A DNA stretch of 64,000 bases from Moniliophthora roreri (lineage: Eukaryota; Basidiomycota; Agaricomycetes; Agaricales; Marasmiaceae). The position numbers were made by a program, and so were the translations under genes. Of this stretch, positions 1-11,237 are shown piece by piece. Where the stretch lies: positions 248,001 to 312,000 of the forward strand of contig LATX02000193.1 in NCBI GenBank assembly GCA_001466705.2, given 5' to 3'. Within the stretch, counting starts at the first letter, position 1, and each line of letters opens with the position of its first letter. The notes beneath the pieces were generated by a model. It saw nothing but the letters and a program-made list of their open reading frames with translations, searched no databases and had not been told where the DNA came from.

Positions 1-346
1 GGCATTGGTATCAATGAGGATGTCCTTCATATCCTGAACGATGATGGGTGAAATGACGTCGGGCGTGCATCCTCCAGCAGGTAAGTTCTCTGTTGGCGGT
101 ATCAGTAACGGTATTAGAAAGGAAGGGTTTAAAGAGGATACTGACTAAGTTTGTCAGCCAACGGTGATATCTTAGCCTGGACTCCGTGAACAAGAACAGG
201 AAGCGACTTCTCCTTCGCCTCCCGCATTGAGCGTCTAAGATGTTCAGCTGGGGGATGTCGGCGTGTATCGCCAAGCAGTAGCGAAGGTGGCCGTGGCCAG
301 AGCACCGATGAGGTACATAATATGAGATGGAACGGAAGGAAGGCAT
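1..346 (-). pseudogene. Decayed small secreted/membrane protein gene, left-truncated copy
   Basis: The reading begins MPSFRSIS at 346 and continues into a hydrophobic signal-like stretch (LIGALATATFATA), but only by changing frame. A second frame change is needed to reach SLPVLVHGVQAKISPLADKLS. An intron (about 90-145) leads to the motif NLPAGGCTPDVISP, which runs off the window edge. The same order of motifs occurs in the plus-strand copy at 6614-7395 (VLVHEVRDKI, NLPAGGCTPDTISP), so homology of the two is clear. The function is unknown; the intact family would be a small secreted or multi-pass membrane protein. The frame breaks suggest a pseudogene, though sequencing error cannot be excluded. 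It lies downstream of the MYND gene at 612-2310, mirroring the arrangement on the other side of CNOT11. Confidence 0.6.
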
Positions 347-429
347 CGCGTTGGCTGGTTGGAGAGAAGAAGACCAGAGCAGATAGTCTGGAAGTGAATT
401 CCACTACAGAAATAGCCTTTAGTACTGGC

Positions 430-436
430 TTTTATA
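430..436 (-). promoter_or_regulatory. TATA box of the truncated secreted gene
   Basis: TATAAAA on the minus strand, about 85 nt before the ATG at 346, followed by a pyrimidine-rich leader. The plus-strand paralogue has a TATA box in the equivalent place. Confidence 0.5.
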
Positions 437-611
437 CATCTCGTTGGTGAGTGCGATACTTGACGCGGTCCGAAACGACACACGATCAAAGGCGTGACTT
501 GACCCTGAAACACCACCCGAGACGTCGTGGCGTTGGAGGTTTTGAACTTGTAATATACATGTTCGAACTTGTATTACCGATACACTGCTGAGCCTGAGCT
601 GCGTTTGTGGG

Positions 612-2310
612 CTAATCACGACCACGGAAACCACCAGAGAACCACGCATTATCGGAAAAGTACCCGGTCACTCTATTTGGCTCGAGCTGCAAATGCGCGC
701 TTGCCCATGGGTTTCGTCGGGGACCGAGTCCAGGTATTAGTTTGGCACCAGCAAGCCGAAGGAGTGTGGCTTCACCAACAGCTTCATCGCGAGTGTATGA
801 CTAGAAGCAACGCGGTGAGTACCTCAGCAGCGAAGACCTGGGGGCAGACGTACAGTAAACACAGATGGGACCCCCTCATCTACTAAAAGCTCCATTGTAT
901 CTTGCCACTGCTCATGAGACTCAATAGAACCGTTGTTGAACGCAATCGCTAGGTCGGGTTTGGTATACTTGCGACCTGCCTTTTCGACGTATTCATGATA
1001 GCGGCTACATAGAGGTAAGTACGGAGGCGTAAGACCATCGAGAGGCGAACTCACTGCGCTTGTACCTCCACTGACATAACACGATGCTTCTCTGTACAAT
1101 CTGGGCACGATTCCATCGTCAGCGAAGTCCCAGGTCGGGGATTTTCTACTGTGTTCAGTTTGGGTCCACAGAGGAGAACATGTAGCGTCTTCAAAGCGGG
1201 CAGGCGATGGATGATTTCTTCGAACATTTGGGCGAAAAGGGTTTCGTTGCGTGCGGCACCAAGAACCTACAGGGTGATTAGAAATACACCTAAGAATAGA
1301 CATTGACTCACATGCACCGTCATCGACGTCTTCTTCGTCCAGCTATCATCTGCACCATTGAATATTTGCAGAACATAGAGAGTAGTCATTGGCATTGACA
1401 ACGCATCCGAAGCTGACCTCAGGCAGCCTTGCAGAGCAATGGTATTCGCTCCATCCATACCATACTCATCCAAGAAATCCTTCCCAAACTCCTTGAGCCA
1501 GTTTTTTGGAGGAAGTCTTAACGGTTTCCACTCTGGCTTGGACCTTTTGGGTAGCCAACCTAGCGAACGACCGTCTTCCGACATGGTTTGATGGAAGTCA
1601 ATGTCGACGCGGATTTCTTGATTGAGCTTGCATTGCGTCTTCCCTTCGTAAGCGGTACCTTCGAAGGGCTCTTTGGCATGTAGAGGGTAAACGGCATCCC
1701 AGTGCTCTTGGCAGCAGTAGAAAGTGAGACCGCAGTCGGGGCATTCTTTGAGCTCGCGTCGGGGAGAGGTTGTGGATTCCATGCGAATGACACGGTCTGT
1801 TCGAGCACAGGCCATACAGCTCCTCTGCCAACCGACGATGTTTTGCTCAATGTTGGTCAAAGGGCGCTTGAGAGCACGCTTCAAAAAATGCCTTTCGGTC
1901 CTCCCAAATCTCCTGCATAACCGGTTCACAAGTTCCATATCGGTGTGACAGCGATCGTCTACACTAGAAAGCAGAGTCCATCGTGTCCTCGCGTCTTTCT
2001 CAAGAGACGCGTAAGCTTTGCAGAGACCTCTGTGATTTTTCCAGTCTGCCTACGCGTGTAACATGAGACAAGAACTCGAGGAGAAAGACCTCCATACCTT
2101 CTGACATTCTTCCGAGCAAGAGTTAGAATACGCGAAACCCGGGACAGCAGAAATTTACGCACCTTCCCCGCAGTATCCTACGCTCTTGCACCTAGAACAT
2201 TTAGAGATCTTGACGTCTTCTTCGATATCATTCTTATAGCAATAATGGCATGCCTGCAAGAAATTGGCAGTCAGGGGTGGCAAAGTAGTCGAATTCCTCT
2301 TCATAGGCAT
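612..2310 (-). CDS. MYND zinc-finger protein with MSS51-like C-terminal region, copy 1
   Basis: Inferred exons, in transcript order: 2163-2310, 1312-2045, 1055-1266, 854-1004, 612-800. Phases agree throughout and give about 477 aa. The N-terminus carries a MYND finger: CHYCYKND, CSRCKSVGYCGE, then DWKNHRGLC formed across intron 1. A second Cys cluster follows (CMACARTDR ... CPDCGLTFYCC). The C-terminal part (VLGAARNET, KPDLAIAFNNG, SYTRDEAV, RNPWAS, GYFSDNAWFSGGFRGR) matches the MSS51-like C-terminal region common in Agaricomycete MYND proteins. MYND fingers usually bind proline-rich partners; the actual role here is unknown. The start is the ATG aligning with MKRxxxxLPPL of the paralogue at 4591; another in-frame ATG lies at 2310. 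The open frame continues upstream to a GTG but holds no further ATG. It is transcribed away from CNOT11. Confidence 0.85.
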
Positions 2311-2484
2311 TCGGAATGGTTCGAATTTTTTCGATGGTCCGTGCGCATCGTCATCAGAGCCCGGGAACACGTGTAGACCATCGGGGCCATCGCCGCGCTT
2401 TGTCGGCTGGGGTCCTACTCTCGACCATCATCATCATCTTGGTCCCCACACTTTCCTTCAGTCATTACGACTAGTATCTGCCTG
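2311..2484. promoter_or_regulatory. Short divergent promoter between MYND copy 1 and CNOT11
   Basis: Only 174 bp separate the two divergent start codons, so both genes must share promoter sequence. No TATA box is evident. A CAC/CAT-rich tract (CATCATCATCATC near 2425) is present. Confidence 0.4.
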
Positions 2485-4173
2485 ATGTCAACGGTTCTCA
2501 CCTCGAAATTGCCTGCAAGTAACCCAAACTTTGGTCCTTCTCATCTGTTGCACGCTGGCAATCGCAACGTGGTGATGTACCAGCACGAACCTATTGGACC
2601 TCCAGGGTTTGGAGCGGGTATGGGAATCGGCGGGCCTGGTCTGGCAGTGGACCCTGTCAGGGCAGCCGTATCACATCTGCTCTCTACGGCATACTCGTTA
2701 CCATGCTCGACCGCAGCCCATTCCTTTGCCAATCTTGTGCAGCCGACTTCACGTTTTCAGCTGGCCCTTGACGCACTGCTGCCAATATTGGAGCAGAGTA
2801 CGTCTTCTGATGTTCGTATGATTTTTGATTTTGTGTATCGATATTGGTGCTGACGAATTTGTTTATCCTGCACTATCTTGATCGATACAGCTGGCGCAGC
2901 GCATCTTGGTCTCTTTCATTTTGTACGCACTCTATGCACCCCATCCGATCACGATAAACCCTTTTAAATCCGTACTGTTTACAACATTCGTCAAGGAGCG
3001 TGATAAGGCGGTCAACGTAGCCAACGCAGGAGGTGTAGCTGCTAATGAACCATTCGTATGGGTGTTGTGGAAGATTCTGAAGGGAGATGGTAATGATGTG
3101 AGTACCATTCTCAGTATGCTGGATATAGTTTGCTCAGGAACACTTCCGAATAGATTGGACCTTATTCACCGACGACACTGGCGCGATCGCCTTTACCACC
3201 AAAACTTAGAGCAACTAACTTATTTCTTGATGACGAAATGTACCATAAAGAATATGACATGCAAGTTGTCTCTGTTTACCCTCTGCGCGGCATCTGATAT
3301 CCATTGACAGAGATGACGATTCATACACCACGAAAACGGACACAAGACCACCTTCCGCTGAACGATTCACTGGGCCGTATACCGAACGACTTGTTACGCC
3401 AGAGGAAGATGCAGAAAATGAAAGGATTGCCCTGGCGATGCAACTGCTGCTCGCAGCCCGAGACCGCGTTCTGACGCTATCTGAACAACGGGTATGATTC
3501 AGAATTCTATCACTCAAAATACGCTGCCAATACTTGGTTTCCAGGTTGTCCTGCCCATGATACAGCAGCTCGCAAGCTCACGCATGGTCACTCCTTTCGA
3601 CTTGGCTCCGATTATCTCGTATAACCCGACTCTCGCCCACCCGCTCTTTGTCGCCCTTATCACTCTTCCGGAGGTTGAAGATGAACTTGCCTCACGACCA
3701 CAACCGTTCTTTCCTTCGGCTTCACCGTACCTTGACGTCCTGTGCATGCTGCCACCAACATTAGCCACCTTTGACCTAATGGGACGTCTGCTCAGAGATC
3801 AAACTCCTCTCGGCAACGTGGTCGGTACAATCGCGGATCTGGTCAAGGAGGAGGTATTGGGCAGTTTTGTGCATGAGTGCATTCTGTGGCTTGAAAGCGC
3901 CGAAATGGAAGAGAAGGAAGGACTGATCAGCGATGACCGATTTGCGAAAGGCTTGCAAAACGTATGTGCTTGCATTGATATCACGTCAGTTAACTGATAC
4001 CTTTTTTGCAGTTCTGCCGCTTTTACCACTCATTGATCAAGCTCTCTATTGTAAATCCTGGCCTCGATGCAGACTCGGCTGAGATGACCCATTTCAGCCT
4101 CAAGAATTCGCGTTTTGAGGATGCGAACGCCCTGTACCGAGCTCTGGTCATGGGTGGAAGAGTAGCCTATTAG
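2485..4173 (+). CDS. CCR4-NOT transcription complex subunit 11 (CNOT11)
   Basis: Inferred exons: 2485-2832, 2891-3097, 3154-3264, about 3311-3491, 3545-3961, 4012-4173. The boundary near 3265-3312 is uncertain. The family signature is LYALYAPHPITINPFKSVL, then EPFVWVLWKILKGDG and IGPYSPTTLARSPLPPKLRA. The C-terminal half has the CNOT11 pattern ISYNPTLAHPLFVALIT ... FDLMGRLL ... FVHECI, ending FCRFYHSLIKLSIVNPGL ... ALYRALV. CNOT11 joins CNOT10 on the N-terminal arm of the CNOT1 scaffold of the cytoplasmic deadenylase complex, which shortens mRNA poly(A) tails. The gene is single-copy in the window and lies at the centre of an inverted duplication of its neighbours. It looks intact. Confidence 0.88.
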
Positions 4174-4590
4174 GGTGCTTCACAACAACACGTTCAACAT
4201 AACTTATTCTATGCGGTCAACCTCACATTTCAATATCAAACTGTACCAATAGCCCAATAGCGCTTTGAAGTGTTCATATATTCCAACCTACCTAATACTG
4301 CCATTTTAAAGTACCTCTTCTTACGATAGATACCACCTGGATTTTCACCTCGGCTTGGAATCCTTTTCTCATGCTGATATTCTTTACTGTATCATTTGAT
4401 GATTCATCCATGCTTTCATGCTCTCTATGCTTATGTTTTTGATAGCTATCGTTAATGATATGACTTTATGTTATACGCAGCCTGCAGGTCTTACCACTTA
4501 AGGTCAATCCGCGGCACCGCGGGTGTGCTTATGGCCATGTGGGTCATGTGCATGAACTCAGTCTGTGGAACCAATTCCCTTGGTTCAACG
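4174..4590. other. Intergenic spacer between CNOT11 and MYND copy 2
   Basis: This 417-bp stretch holds the CNOT11 3' end and the promoter of the next gene, in the same direction. It is AT-rich around 4190-4460. I see no further gene or repeat. Confidence 0.5.
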
Positions 4591-6360
4591 ATGAAGAGAG
4601 CGACCCATCTCCCTCCTCTGTCCGCCAGATTCTTGCGGGCGTGTCATTATTGCTATAGGAGTGATCTCGAACTCTTGATATGTTCTGGTTGCAAGAGCGT
4701 GGGGTACTGCGGCAAAGGTGTGTCACTGAATCACCTTTGTTTGTCTATCACTCTAATTCTCGCGTCTTTGGAGGTTGCCAAAGAGTATGAACCATTATGC
4801 AATTTACTCATAGTCTCACATCTCACTCGCAGGCGGACTCGGGAGAACACAAAGCTCTCTGTGAGGCCTATGTGGCTCTTGAGGCAGACGCAGAGACACG
4901 AAAGCTTTTACTCCAGTGCGTCGATGATCGTTCTGAATACGACATAGACTTCGTGAGCCGGTTGTGTCGAAAGATCAGAAGAGTCGAAGGAGACTTCTTG
5001 TCGCGTAGACTTCAGCGTCCGCTGACAGACGAGGAGCAAGACGTTGTGGACTGGCAAAGGAGTTGTGTGGCTTGCGGTCGAACAGATCGCATCATTCGCA
5101 TGGAACTCATCTCCGGAGGGCGCGAGCTCGAAGGATGTCCAGGTTGCGGGCTTACTTTCTTTTGTTGCGAGAAGCACTGGGGTGTGGCCTATCGTTTTCA
5201 TAAAAAACATTTTCATGGTGAAGACTATGAGGGCAGATCGCAGTGCAGACTGAATCAAGCAGTATTCATCGACATCAAGTTCCTTGAAACTGTTTGGGCC
5301 AAAGGGGAACATTCGACAAAACAATGGCTACCAAAGCGGTCCAAGTATATCTGGCTCCCGTTAAAGACTTCGAAAGCTCCTGGCTGGCCCAACCTTTACG
5401 TTGAGGAGTTCTTTATAGATTTCATCCACGATTACGGTTTACAACTCTCGGATCCAAGAGTCCTGGCTCCGTGTCTGAGGTCAGCGGCCGACGGCCTGTC
5501 GATACCGATGACCGTTCTGTATGCTCTGCAGGCATTCTACGGCTCAGAAGGTAGTTGGACGAGAAAGACGAAATTGAACATACATGTACGTGCAACTTCG
5601 AATAAGACGGAATTCGCTGCTGATACGTAGCAGGTTTTAGGTGCTGGACACAACATTACCAAATTTGTTCACATGTTCGAGGAAATCGTTCATCGCCTGC
5701 CTCAGCTGAAGACATTATGCGTTCTGCTGTGTGGAACCACACTTGAAACTGGCATACCGGTCGATGCGGTGCTATGCCCGTATGTTCACTATCCTTCGAT
5801 CAACGGTCTACATCTAAACCCGATATGCAGTACTTGCTCCTCGAAGGAATGTAATATGTCGGTCGAGATCCGGGCAGGGTGAGCACCTAGTCCATTTGGA
5901 GGGATTTCTGCTTGATTATTTACAGTCTCTACCATGATTATGCTGGCGAACAAGAGCACCGATACACGAAGCCTGACATGGTGATTGCCTTCAACAATGG
6001 TCAGGATGAGTGGCGAGAGGCATTAGAGTTTTTAATCGATGAAGAGATTGCTTCTGTTATCACTGTACGTTCTCTTCGTTTCAGTTGATTTTGCGCCCCA
6101 GCTTAGTGATATGACTCTAGTCTTACAGTCGTGATGAGGCCCTGGCTGCAACTATACAGCTACACCTCGCTGGCGCTAATCTTATTCCAGAACTTGCTGC
6201 TCATCTGGAATCTGGACTCGGTCCATGTCGAAACCCATGGGCAAGGACGTTACTCCAGCCGGAGCCCAATAACGTGGCCTGCTATATCTCTGATAACGCA
6301 TGGTTCGCTGGTGGGTTTCGTGGTCGTGTCCGAGTTGTTGGTCGACCAGACACGTTGTAG
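4591..6360 (+). CDS. MYND zinc-finger protein with MSS51-like C-terminal region, copy 2
   Basis: Inferred exons: 4591-4719, 4833-5585, 5634-5878, 5926-6064, 6121-6360; phases agree and give about 501 aa. The MYND finger is CHYCYRSD ... CSGCKSVGYCGKG ... GEHKALC, followed by CVACGRTDR and CPGCGLTFFCC. The C-terminal region shares with copy 1 VLGAGHNIT, YTKPDMVIAFNNG, SYSRDEAL, RNPWAR and SDNAWFAGGFRGR. Intron positions correspond to copy 1, so the two arose by DNA duplication. Divergence is substantial and mostly conservative, suggesting both stayed under selection. Copy 2 continues a few residues past GGFRGR (VRVVGRPDTL). No experimental function can be assigned; an MSS51-type role in mitochondrial translation should not be assumed. 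Confidence 0.87.
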
Positions 6361-6506
6361 CACAAAGCTTCTTCGCCATGATGGCTACTTCGTTTCGTGT
6401 CTCGGGACTGATTCGGGACTGTATGATGCTCCCTTGATTACACCTCAATCATTTGTGCTTTTCGCACTACTCCGCTTCAGGGCTTCTCTTTGGCGGCGTG
6501 AAAACG

Positions 6507-6513
6507 TATAAAA
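6507..6513 (+). promoter_or_regulatory. TATA box of secreted gene copy 2
   Basis: TATAAAA about 100 nt before the ATG at 6614, with a CT-rich leader between. It mirrors the TATA box at 430-436. Confidence 0.5.
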
Positions 6514-6613
6514 CCGGGAATTAGCGCTTGAAGCTCAAGGTCTCCATTCAGCTCACTCTCAATCTTCCCTCGGTTCTTCCATTCCCGTTTTCCTCCTTAT
6601 TTCAACCAATGCA

Positions 6614-7395
6614 ATGCCTTCTTTCCGTCTCATCTCGTCCTACCTCGTCGGTGCTCTCGCAGCAGCCACCCTCTGCTTCACCGACGTTATCCGCTGAAGT
6701 GCCTTGGGTCGACGCAATAGCAGCTCGCTGCGGTGACTGCGAGGCGCAGGAGGACCCTCTCGTTCTCGTTCACGAGGTTCGGGACAAGATAGTACCTTTG
6801 GGTGACAAGCCGAGTGGGTAGCATTTTACTAATCTTGCTCGTTGACCTGGCTAATTTAACGATTATTACGATTCCCACAGAGAACTTGCCCGCCGGTGGA
6901 TGCACCCCCGACACCATTTCTCCGATCGTCCAAGACATGATCATGAGGGACGTTTTCGTCAATGCTAATGCACAGCTCCAGTTGTACGTCGACCATCGAT
7001 GCGAACGTTGACCTGAACGTTCTCCTTGCCGATGCTCCCAACAGCGGTGTGAGTTTCTGTGGAGGCGCTCGCTAGTATCCTAATCGGACCCGTCAACGTG
7101 AGTAACATTCTAGTTTACGATTTCCTCCGCTAAAGCTAAACTTTCTCTCGTCAGCGCATGTCTTTCTGTCCTCAAACTAGCCATCAACATCGACCTTGAT
7201 GTTGTCGCGAAAATCCTGGGTGACTTATGCATCATTCTTGGCGTCTTCATCCATCTGTGTTTGACACTCGTCGTCTGGCTTTCTGTCCCACTCATGGTCC
7301 AGATCGGTGCTTTCGTTTCTTGGTGCGTTCAGTTGGGAGTGAAGGTGATCTTGGATATTGGATTGAGCGTGCGATCGTCGATTGTGGACGAATGA
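6614..7395 (+). pseudogene. Decayed small secreted/membrane protein gene, copy 2
   Basis: It begins MPSFRLISSYLVGALAAATLCF, a clear signal peptide, then hits a stop in that frame. The frame VDAIAARCGDCEAQEDPLVL follows directly. A normal intron (6814-6880) precedes NLPAGGCTPDTISPIVQDM. Two more frame changes are needed, at about 7050 (after DANVDLNVLLADAPNSG) and about 7120, before the C-terminus LSLVSACLSVLKLAI ... LCLTLVVWLSVPLMVQIGAF, which has several hydrophobic helices. The intact family is likely a small secreted or membrane protein of unknown function. Three frame breaks argue for a pseudogene. It stands downstream of MYND copy 2 exactly as copy 1 stands downstream of MYND copy 1. Confidence 0.65.
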
Positions 7396-7625
7396 CCTTT
7401 GCGTTGTATCGATTCCTATATACCATTAGCATTCAAGTATCTGTACTGCCTTACTTTATAGCCACGAATACCCTAATGATATAGGTTTTAGCTGATTTCA
7501 GTGCTATCCACTGTCGCTGTCGGTTCGACGTCGTTCTTTGCGAACTTAGCTTTCTTCGATATACATGTATTGCACACGATCTGCACCAAGGAGTCAATCC
7601 GGAACAACGGAGGAGAAAAAAAGCT

Positions 7626-7723
7626 GGGCCTGACTGGGAATTGAACCCAGGACCTCTCGCAAGATTATTGATATTGGTTAGGCGCAACCCAAAGCGAGAA
7701 TCATACTACTAGACCATCAGGCC
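7626..7723 (-). tRNA. tRNA-Pro (anticodon UGG) with a 26-nt intron
   Basis: The 7-bp acceptor stem GGCCTGA/TCAGGCC closes the molecule. The D arm (TGGTCTAGTAGTATGA) contains the A box. The anticodon arm is CTCGC-TTTGGGT-GCGAG with anticodon TGG (7689-7691). The T arm GGTCCTGGGTTCAATTCC gives the B box. The intron occupies 7662-7687, at the canonical place one base 3' of the anticodon. The body resembles eukaryotic tRNA-Pro(UGG) closely. CCA is not encoded, as expected. Confidence 0.9.
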
Positions 7724-7838
7724 AACAACTTCGCCATCGGTTTGTATTTACAGATACAGACCAGCTTGAGCACCGCGTAAGTGGGCCCTGTGACGCGTGA
7801 CCATCCGAATCGAAAATACCCTGCCCTAAATCACGAGA

Positions 7839-9965
7839 ATGGGTAGTAGTACGAAGGCCTACGGGCTTGTCAATAACGTGCAAGATCAACAAATTTCTTC
7901 ATGTCCTTCTTCCCGTTGGCGTCTAGCGTCCGCATATCTGGGAGATCTCACTAACATCGGCGAGGACCAGAAGAATCATAATGTGTACAAAGTCAATGTG
8001 CATTTATCGCGGGGAACGAGGAAGCAGAAGCCCAGTATCTTTGATAAAGTGAGTCCCCTAGAAGTCCTGTAGTTCCATCCCAATCTCATATAATTTCAAG
8101 TATGTTAGGATACCAACCGGAAAGACCCAGCTACTCGACCTCGTTTTTGAAAGTACACCGAACTTCAAGTCCGACGGTATTGAAAACGAAACCAAAGAAC
8201 CGCCTGTGCGACAGGCAGTCCATGTCATCCGTATAGCTTGTGAACGCAACAGGGGGTTTCTTCGAGTGTCTTATACTGGGCCTGGAGCACAGCAGGTTGG
8301 ATCTATACACAAATATATAACTCATAATCTGATTCCAAGGACACAGGCTTTCAAACGTGACTTTTTTGAAGTTTTCCCGTATCAAGTCGGTTTATGCTAC
8401 TGCTCAATAATTCAAAGCCTAGACTTTGACATCGTCGTCTCGCAGAAGTTTGGAAGTTGCCCAGCTCTATGGCTACAGTAACTCAGAGGTGCTGCCAGCT
8501 TTGATCTTTTACGACGGTACGCCGCTGGAATTCAAGATGGGAACAGCATGAACTTACGATTGACCATTGCATCCCTAGTGCCAGTCAATACGATTAGGTC
8601 TCATCACAAATATTCTGCGCTACTTGACCTTTACATGTCATCCCGTTGGGTATTCATAGATACTATTTTGGCGGCACCTTACTCATATGAAATTGACAGA
8701 GATGCATGATGGATTCGTCCGAACAAGGTCCCCAAATCATGCAAACTTTTGATGTGCGTTGAACGTCTTTTTTTCTAAGATTGCTCTAACGTCATGTTGT
8801 CCGGTAGTTTACTCGTGAACTATGGATTCAGCCTCGGAGTGGCGGGCTCTGCATTGGTCCTCTGGGCCCCGACGGATACCCACACATTATGTATCCCCGA
8901 GCAAACAGTGTTGTGAACGGGCCAACCTTACCAATGGAACTTTACGAAGACGTTAACTTACTCCAATACCATGGACGATATCTATCTGACCGGGAATTTT
9001 TGCTTGCTTTATCCATTCTCTCACTGGAGTTGAACCCCTTCCTTCCTGGAACCGAAGCAGATCTCTTAAGGCTACCTAGCTCGATATACTCAATCGCTCG
9101 GAATCAAACTATTGCGACATGCCCTAGATTTCACATGAGCTGGTATTTGGCTCCCCAAGATAGTCGCCAGTCCATGGAACAATGGTGTTGAATCGGAAAT
9201 GCTTGATAATAACGCTATACGGTGCGTGTATCTACTTTGAAAACTTAGAAGACCCACTCAGCGTCCTTTGCAGCCTAACTTTCACCTCGTTGAAAGACGT
9301 CGCGGCCCTCGACCTTTGTCTTGTATGCGTATGTACACAGCCAGATAGTGAGCAATTTATCGAATGGCCACTCTATTGGCTATCTCAAGCACATAGCATC
9401 TTCGCAAAACTACGTATTTCGGAGGAGAATTCCAAGCCTCATGGTCAGCTTTAGTTTGTTCAACGGTTACATCTGCTGACTAGGATTGTGGGATCTGTAG
9501 TTATGTTTCGCGGGTCCATACGTCTCTTTCTCCACCCTCCGCAGTTGCAAGGCCTCACATTTGGCGAAATCAAATCACCTTTCTATCTCTTTGTGCACCC
9601 TTTGTCCTTAGACTCGTCCCGAGCACCTGACTTGGAAGCATGGATTAAAGGAGACATGTATTATTGGTCTTTTGATCCTATTGGCCGTAATTCTTTACCA
9701 AAGGGCGGCCACCCTTTTCCCAAGCTTATCCCCACCTACGAAGTATGGTACAAGTACTGGGAACGTCGTATATATGACGCGATATACCAGTGGCGAGAGT
9801 ACAAAGGCTTTGATCCCTCAACGACCGATTTTGCTCGGTCGCTCGGGTTTCCAATTTTTCAAATTCCAGGCGATGACAGCCGTTTTCAAGAGGTTGAAGG
9901 TGAGTTGCACTGTATCGAATCCAGCTGAGGAATTCCATCTGACGAGCATGTACAATGGTTCCTGA
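7839..9965 (+). CDS. Agaricomycete-specific multi-exon protein of unknown function, possibly broken
   Basis: Supported blocks in order: VYKVNVHLSRGTRKQKPSIF (7990s), IPTGKTQLLDLVFESTPNF and VRQAVHVIRIAC (8110-8290), SLEVAQLYGYSNSEVLPALI (8430-8520), IRLGLITNILRYLTF (about 8590). They continue with the exon 8709-8753 joined to 8808 onward (QTFDFTRELWIQPRSGG, LCIGPLGPDGYPHI), IEWPLYWLSQAHSIF (9360-9410), MYYWSFDPIG and YKGFDPSTTDFARSLGFP (9650-9870). This order matches a hypothetical family I recognise from mushroom genomes (pattern ...WIDPKRG...YYWSLDP...RGFDPTTADFARSLG). No domain of known function is visible. Around 9185 the frame changes without a clear intron, so the gene may be a pseudogene or carry a sequence error. 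Exact exon ends are not secure. Confidence 0.55.
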
Positions 9966-11237
9966 TCTTAAACGAGACGGGGATTGGGAGTTGGAGATAG
10001 CATTACGGGGATTCTGACTACTTTTATATCTTCTACCTGTTAGACTATGTATGTATGTACCTTGGAAAAACGAAAGTGTTGAGATTTCTAGAGCCGAAAC
10101 AATTGCAACGATGGTCCGTCGGCTCCGAGTCCCTGACGCGTCATCCGTTTCCTCCTCCTGGTCCACTACAAACACTTTGACGACCAATACACAGTATATC
10201 TCTGTGTGGGTAGACGTGCATGGATTGAAGTTTTGAAGGAAAAGGGTAGAGGTTTCGGTGAGTATCTTTGTGAAGTTTTTATTCCCAAATTGACGAGAAT
10301 GCCATTGGATACAGGAAACGGCATCCTCTATAGAGGAAGGGTGCTAAAATCTTTGATCTCGCACAATATATGGAAGAATAAGTGGAATTTGACATTCTAA
10401 AACCCCATCGCACCCTCAAGACCTCGACAGTACCAAACGTTTACTTTTTCGCTTCAGAAAACACCGAAATGCAGAGGCTATCGTACATAGCACCAAATTC
10501 GCCCTGGATGAAAGTTCACTCAAAACTCATGGAAGTATTGGCGACGAGTTGTGAAGTCCGTCTAGGCTCCATTTAGCCTCGAGCGATCGCGGATGCAGGC
10601 TTGGCCACATTTCCAACACCTTCCTAAGGACAACATCTGACCGCCGGATTCTTGCTCCAGATAGCATGCTTCATCGCAATCCGTCAGGAGTTTGACAGGC
10701 GAGCCATTGACGAAATGAAGGCAGTGCGACAAGAGTGAAAGCTAGCATCGAAAAGCAACATTCTCGTCACGGGAAGGTGGCAAAGTGAGACCATTTTTGT
10801 CAATCATATGGCATCAAATACTCAGGTTTTTTGGGTTTCAGCCAAGATCTAGGAGATGGTCCTATCATGTATGCCACCCACTGTTTCGGACATTAGAATG
10901 GTACTGTGAAGAAGTCAGGAGGATCCAGAGAAATTCAGTGTAAACCACGAGGGCAGAAGCAAGGAGGGCGTGGTCGATGTCATTCAAAGTAAGATCGCAC
11001 TGTTGTTAGCTTAAAATCCGCTCAGTGCCGATTCTTCATAGGATTCGAGTCGCCGGTTTAGGAGATCGTGGCATTTTCTCCGGCCACTTCATTATTCTCT
11101 GCTCCAGGGGAGAGGATTGTGGCTATTGTCCACACACGATAACGTGATTGCGACGAGGAACAAAAGCGCGTTATGCGGCCTCAGTTCTTCTCTCTCGTCC
11201 CATTACACCTTCAAACTTTCTGGAATTTACACCGGCT
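9966..11237. other. Long spacer without a recognisable gene
   Basis: Only short open frames with no convincing protein features occur here. The 11100-11230 part is the likely promoter and leader of the zinc-finger gene. Confidence 0.4.

Noticed and set aside
2305..2370. Extension of MYND copy 1 to a start at 2370
   Set aside because: That codon is GTG on the minus strand. The first in-frame ATG is at 2310, and the paralogue aligns at 2304.
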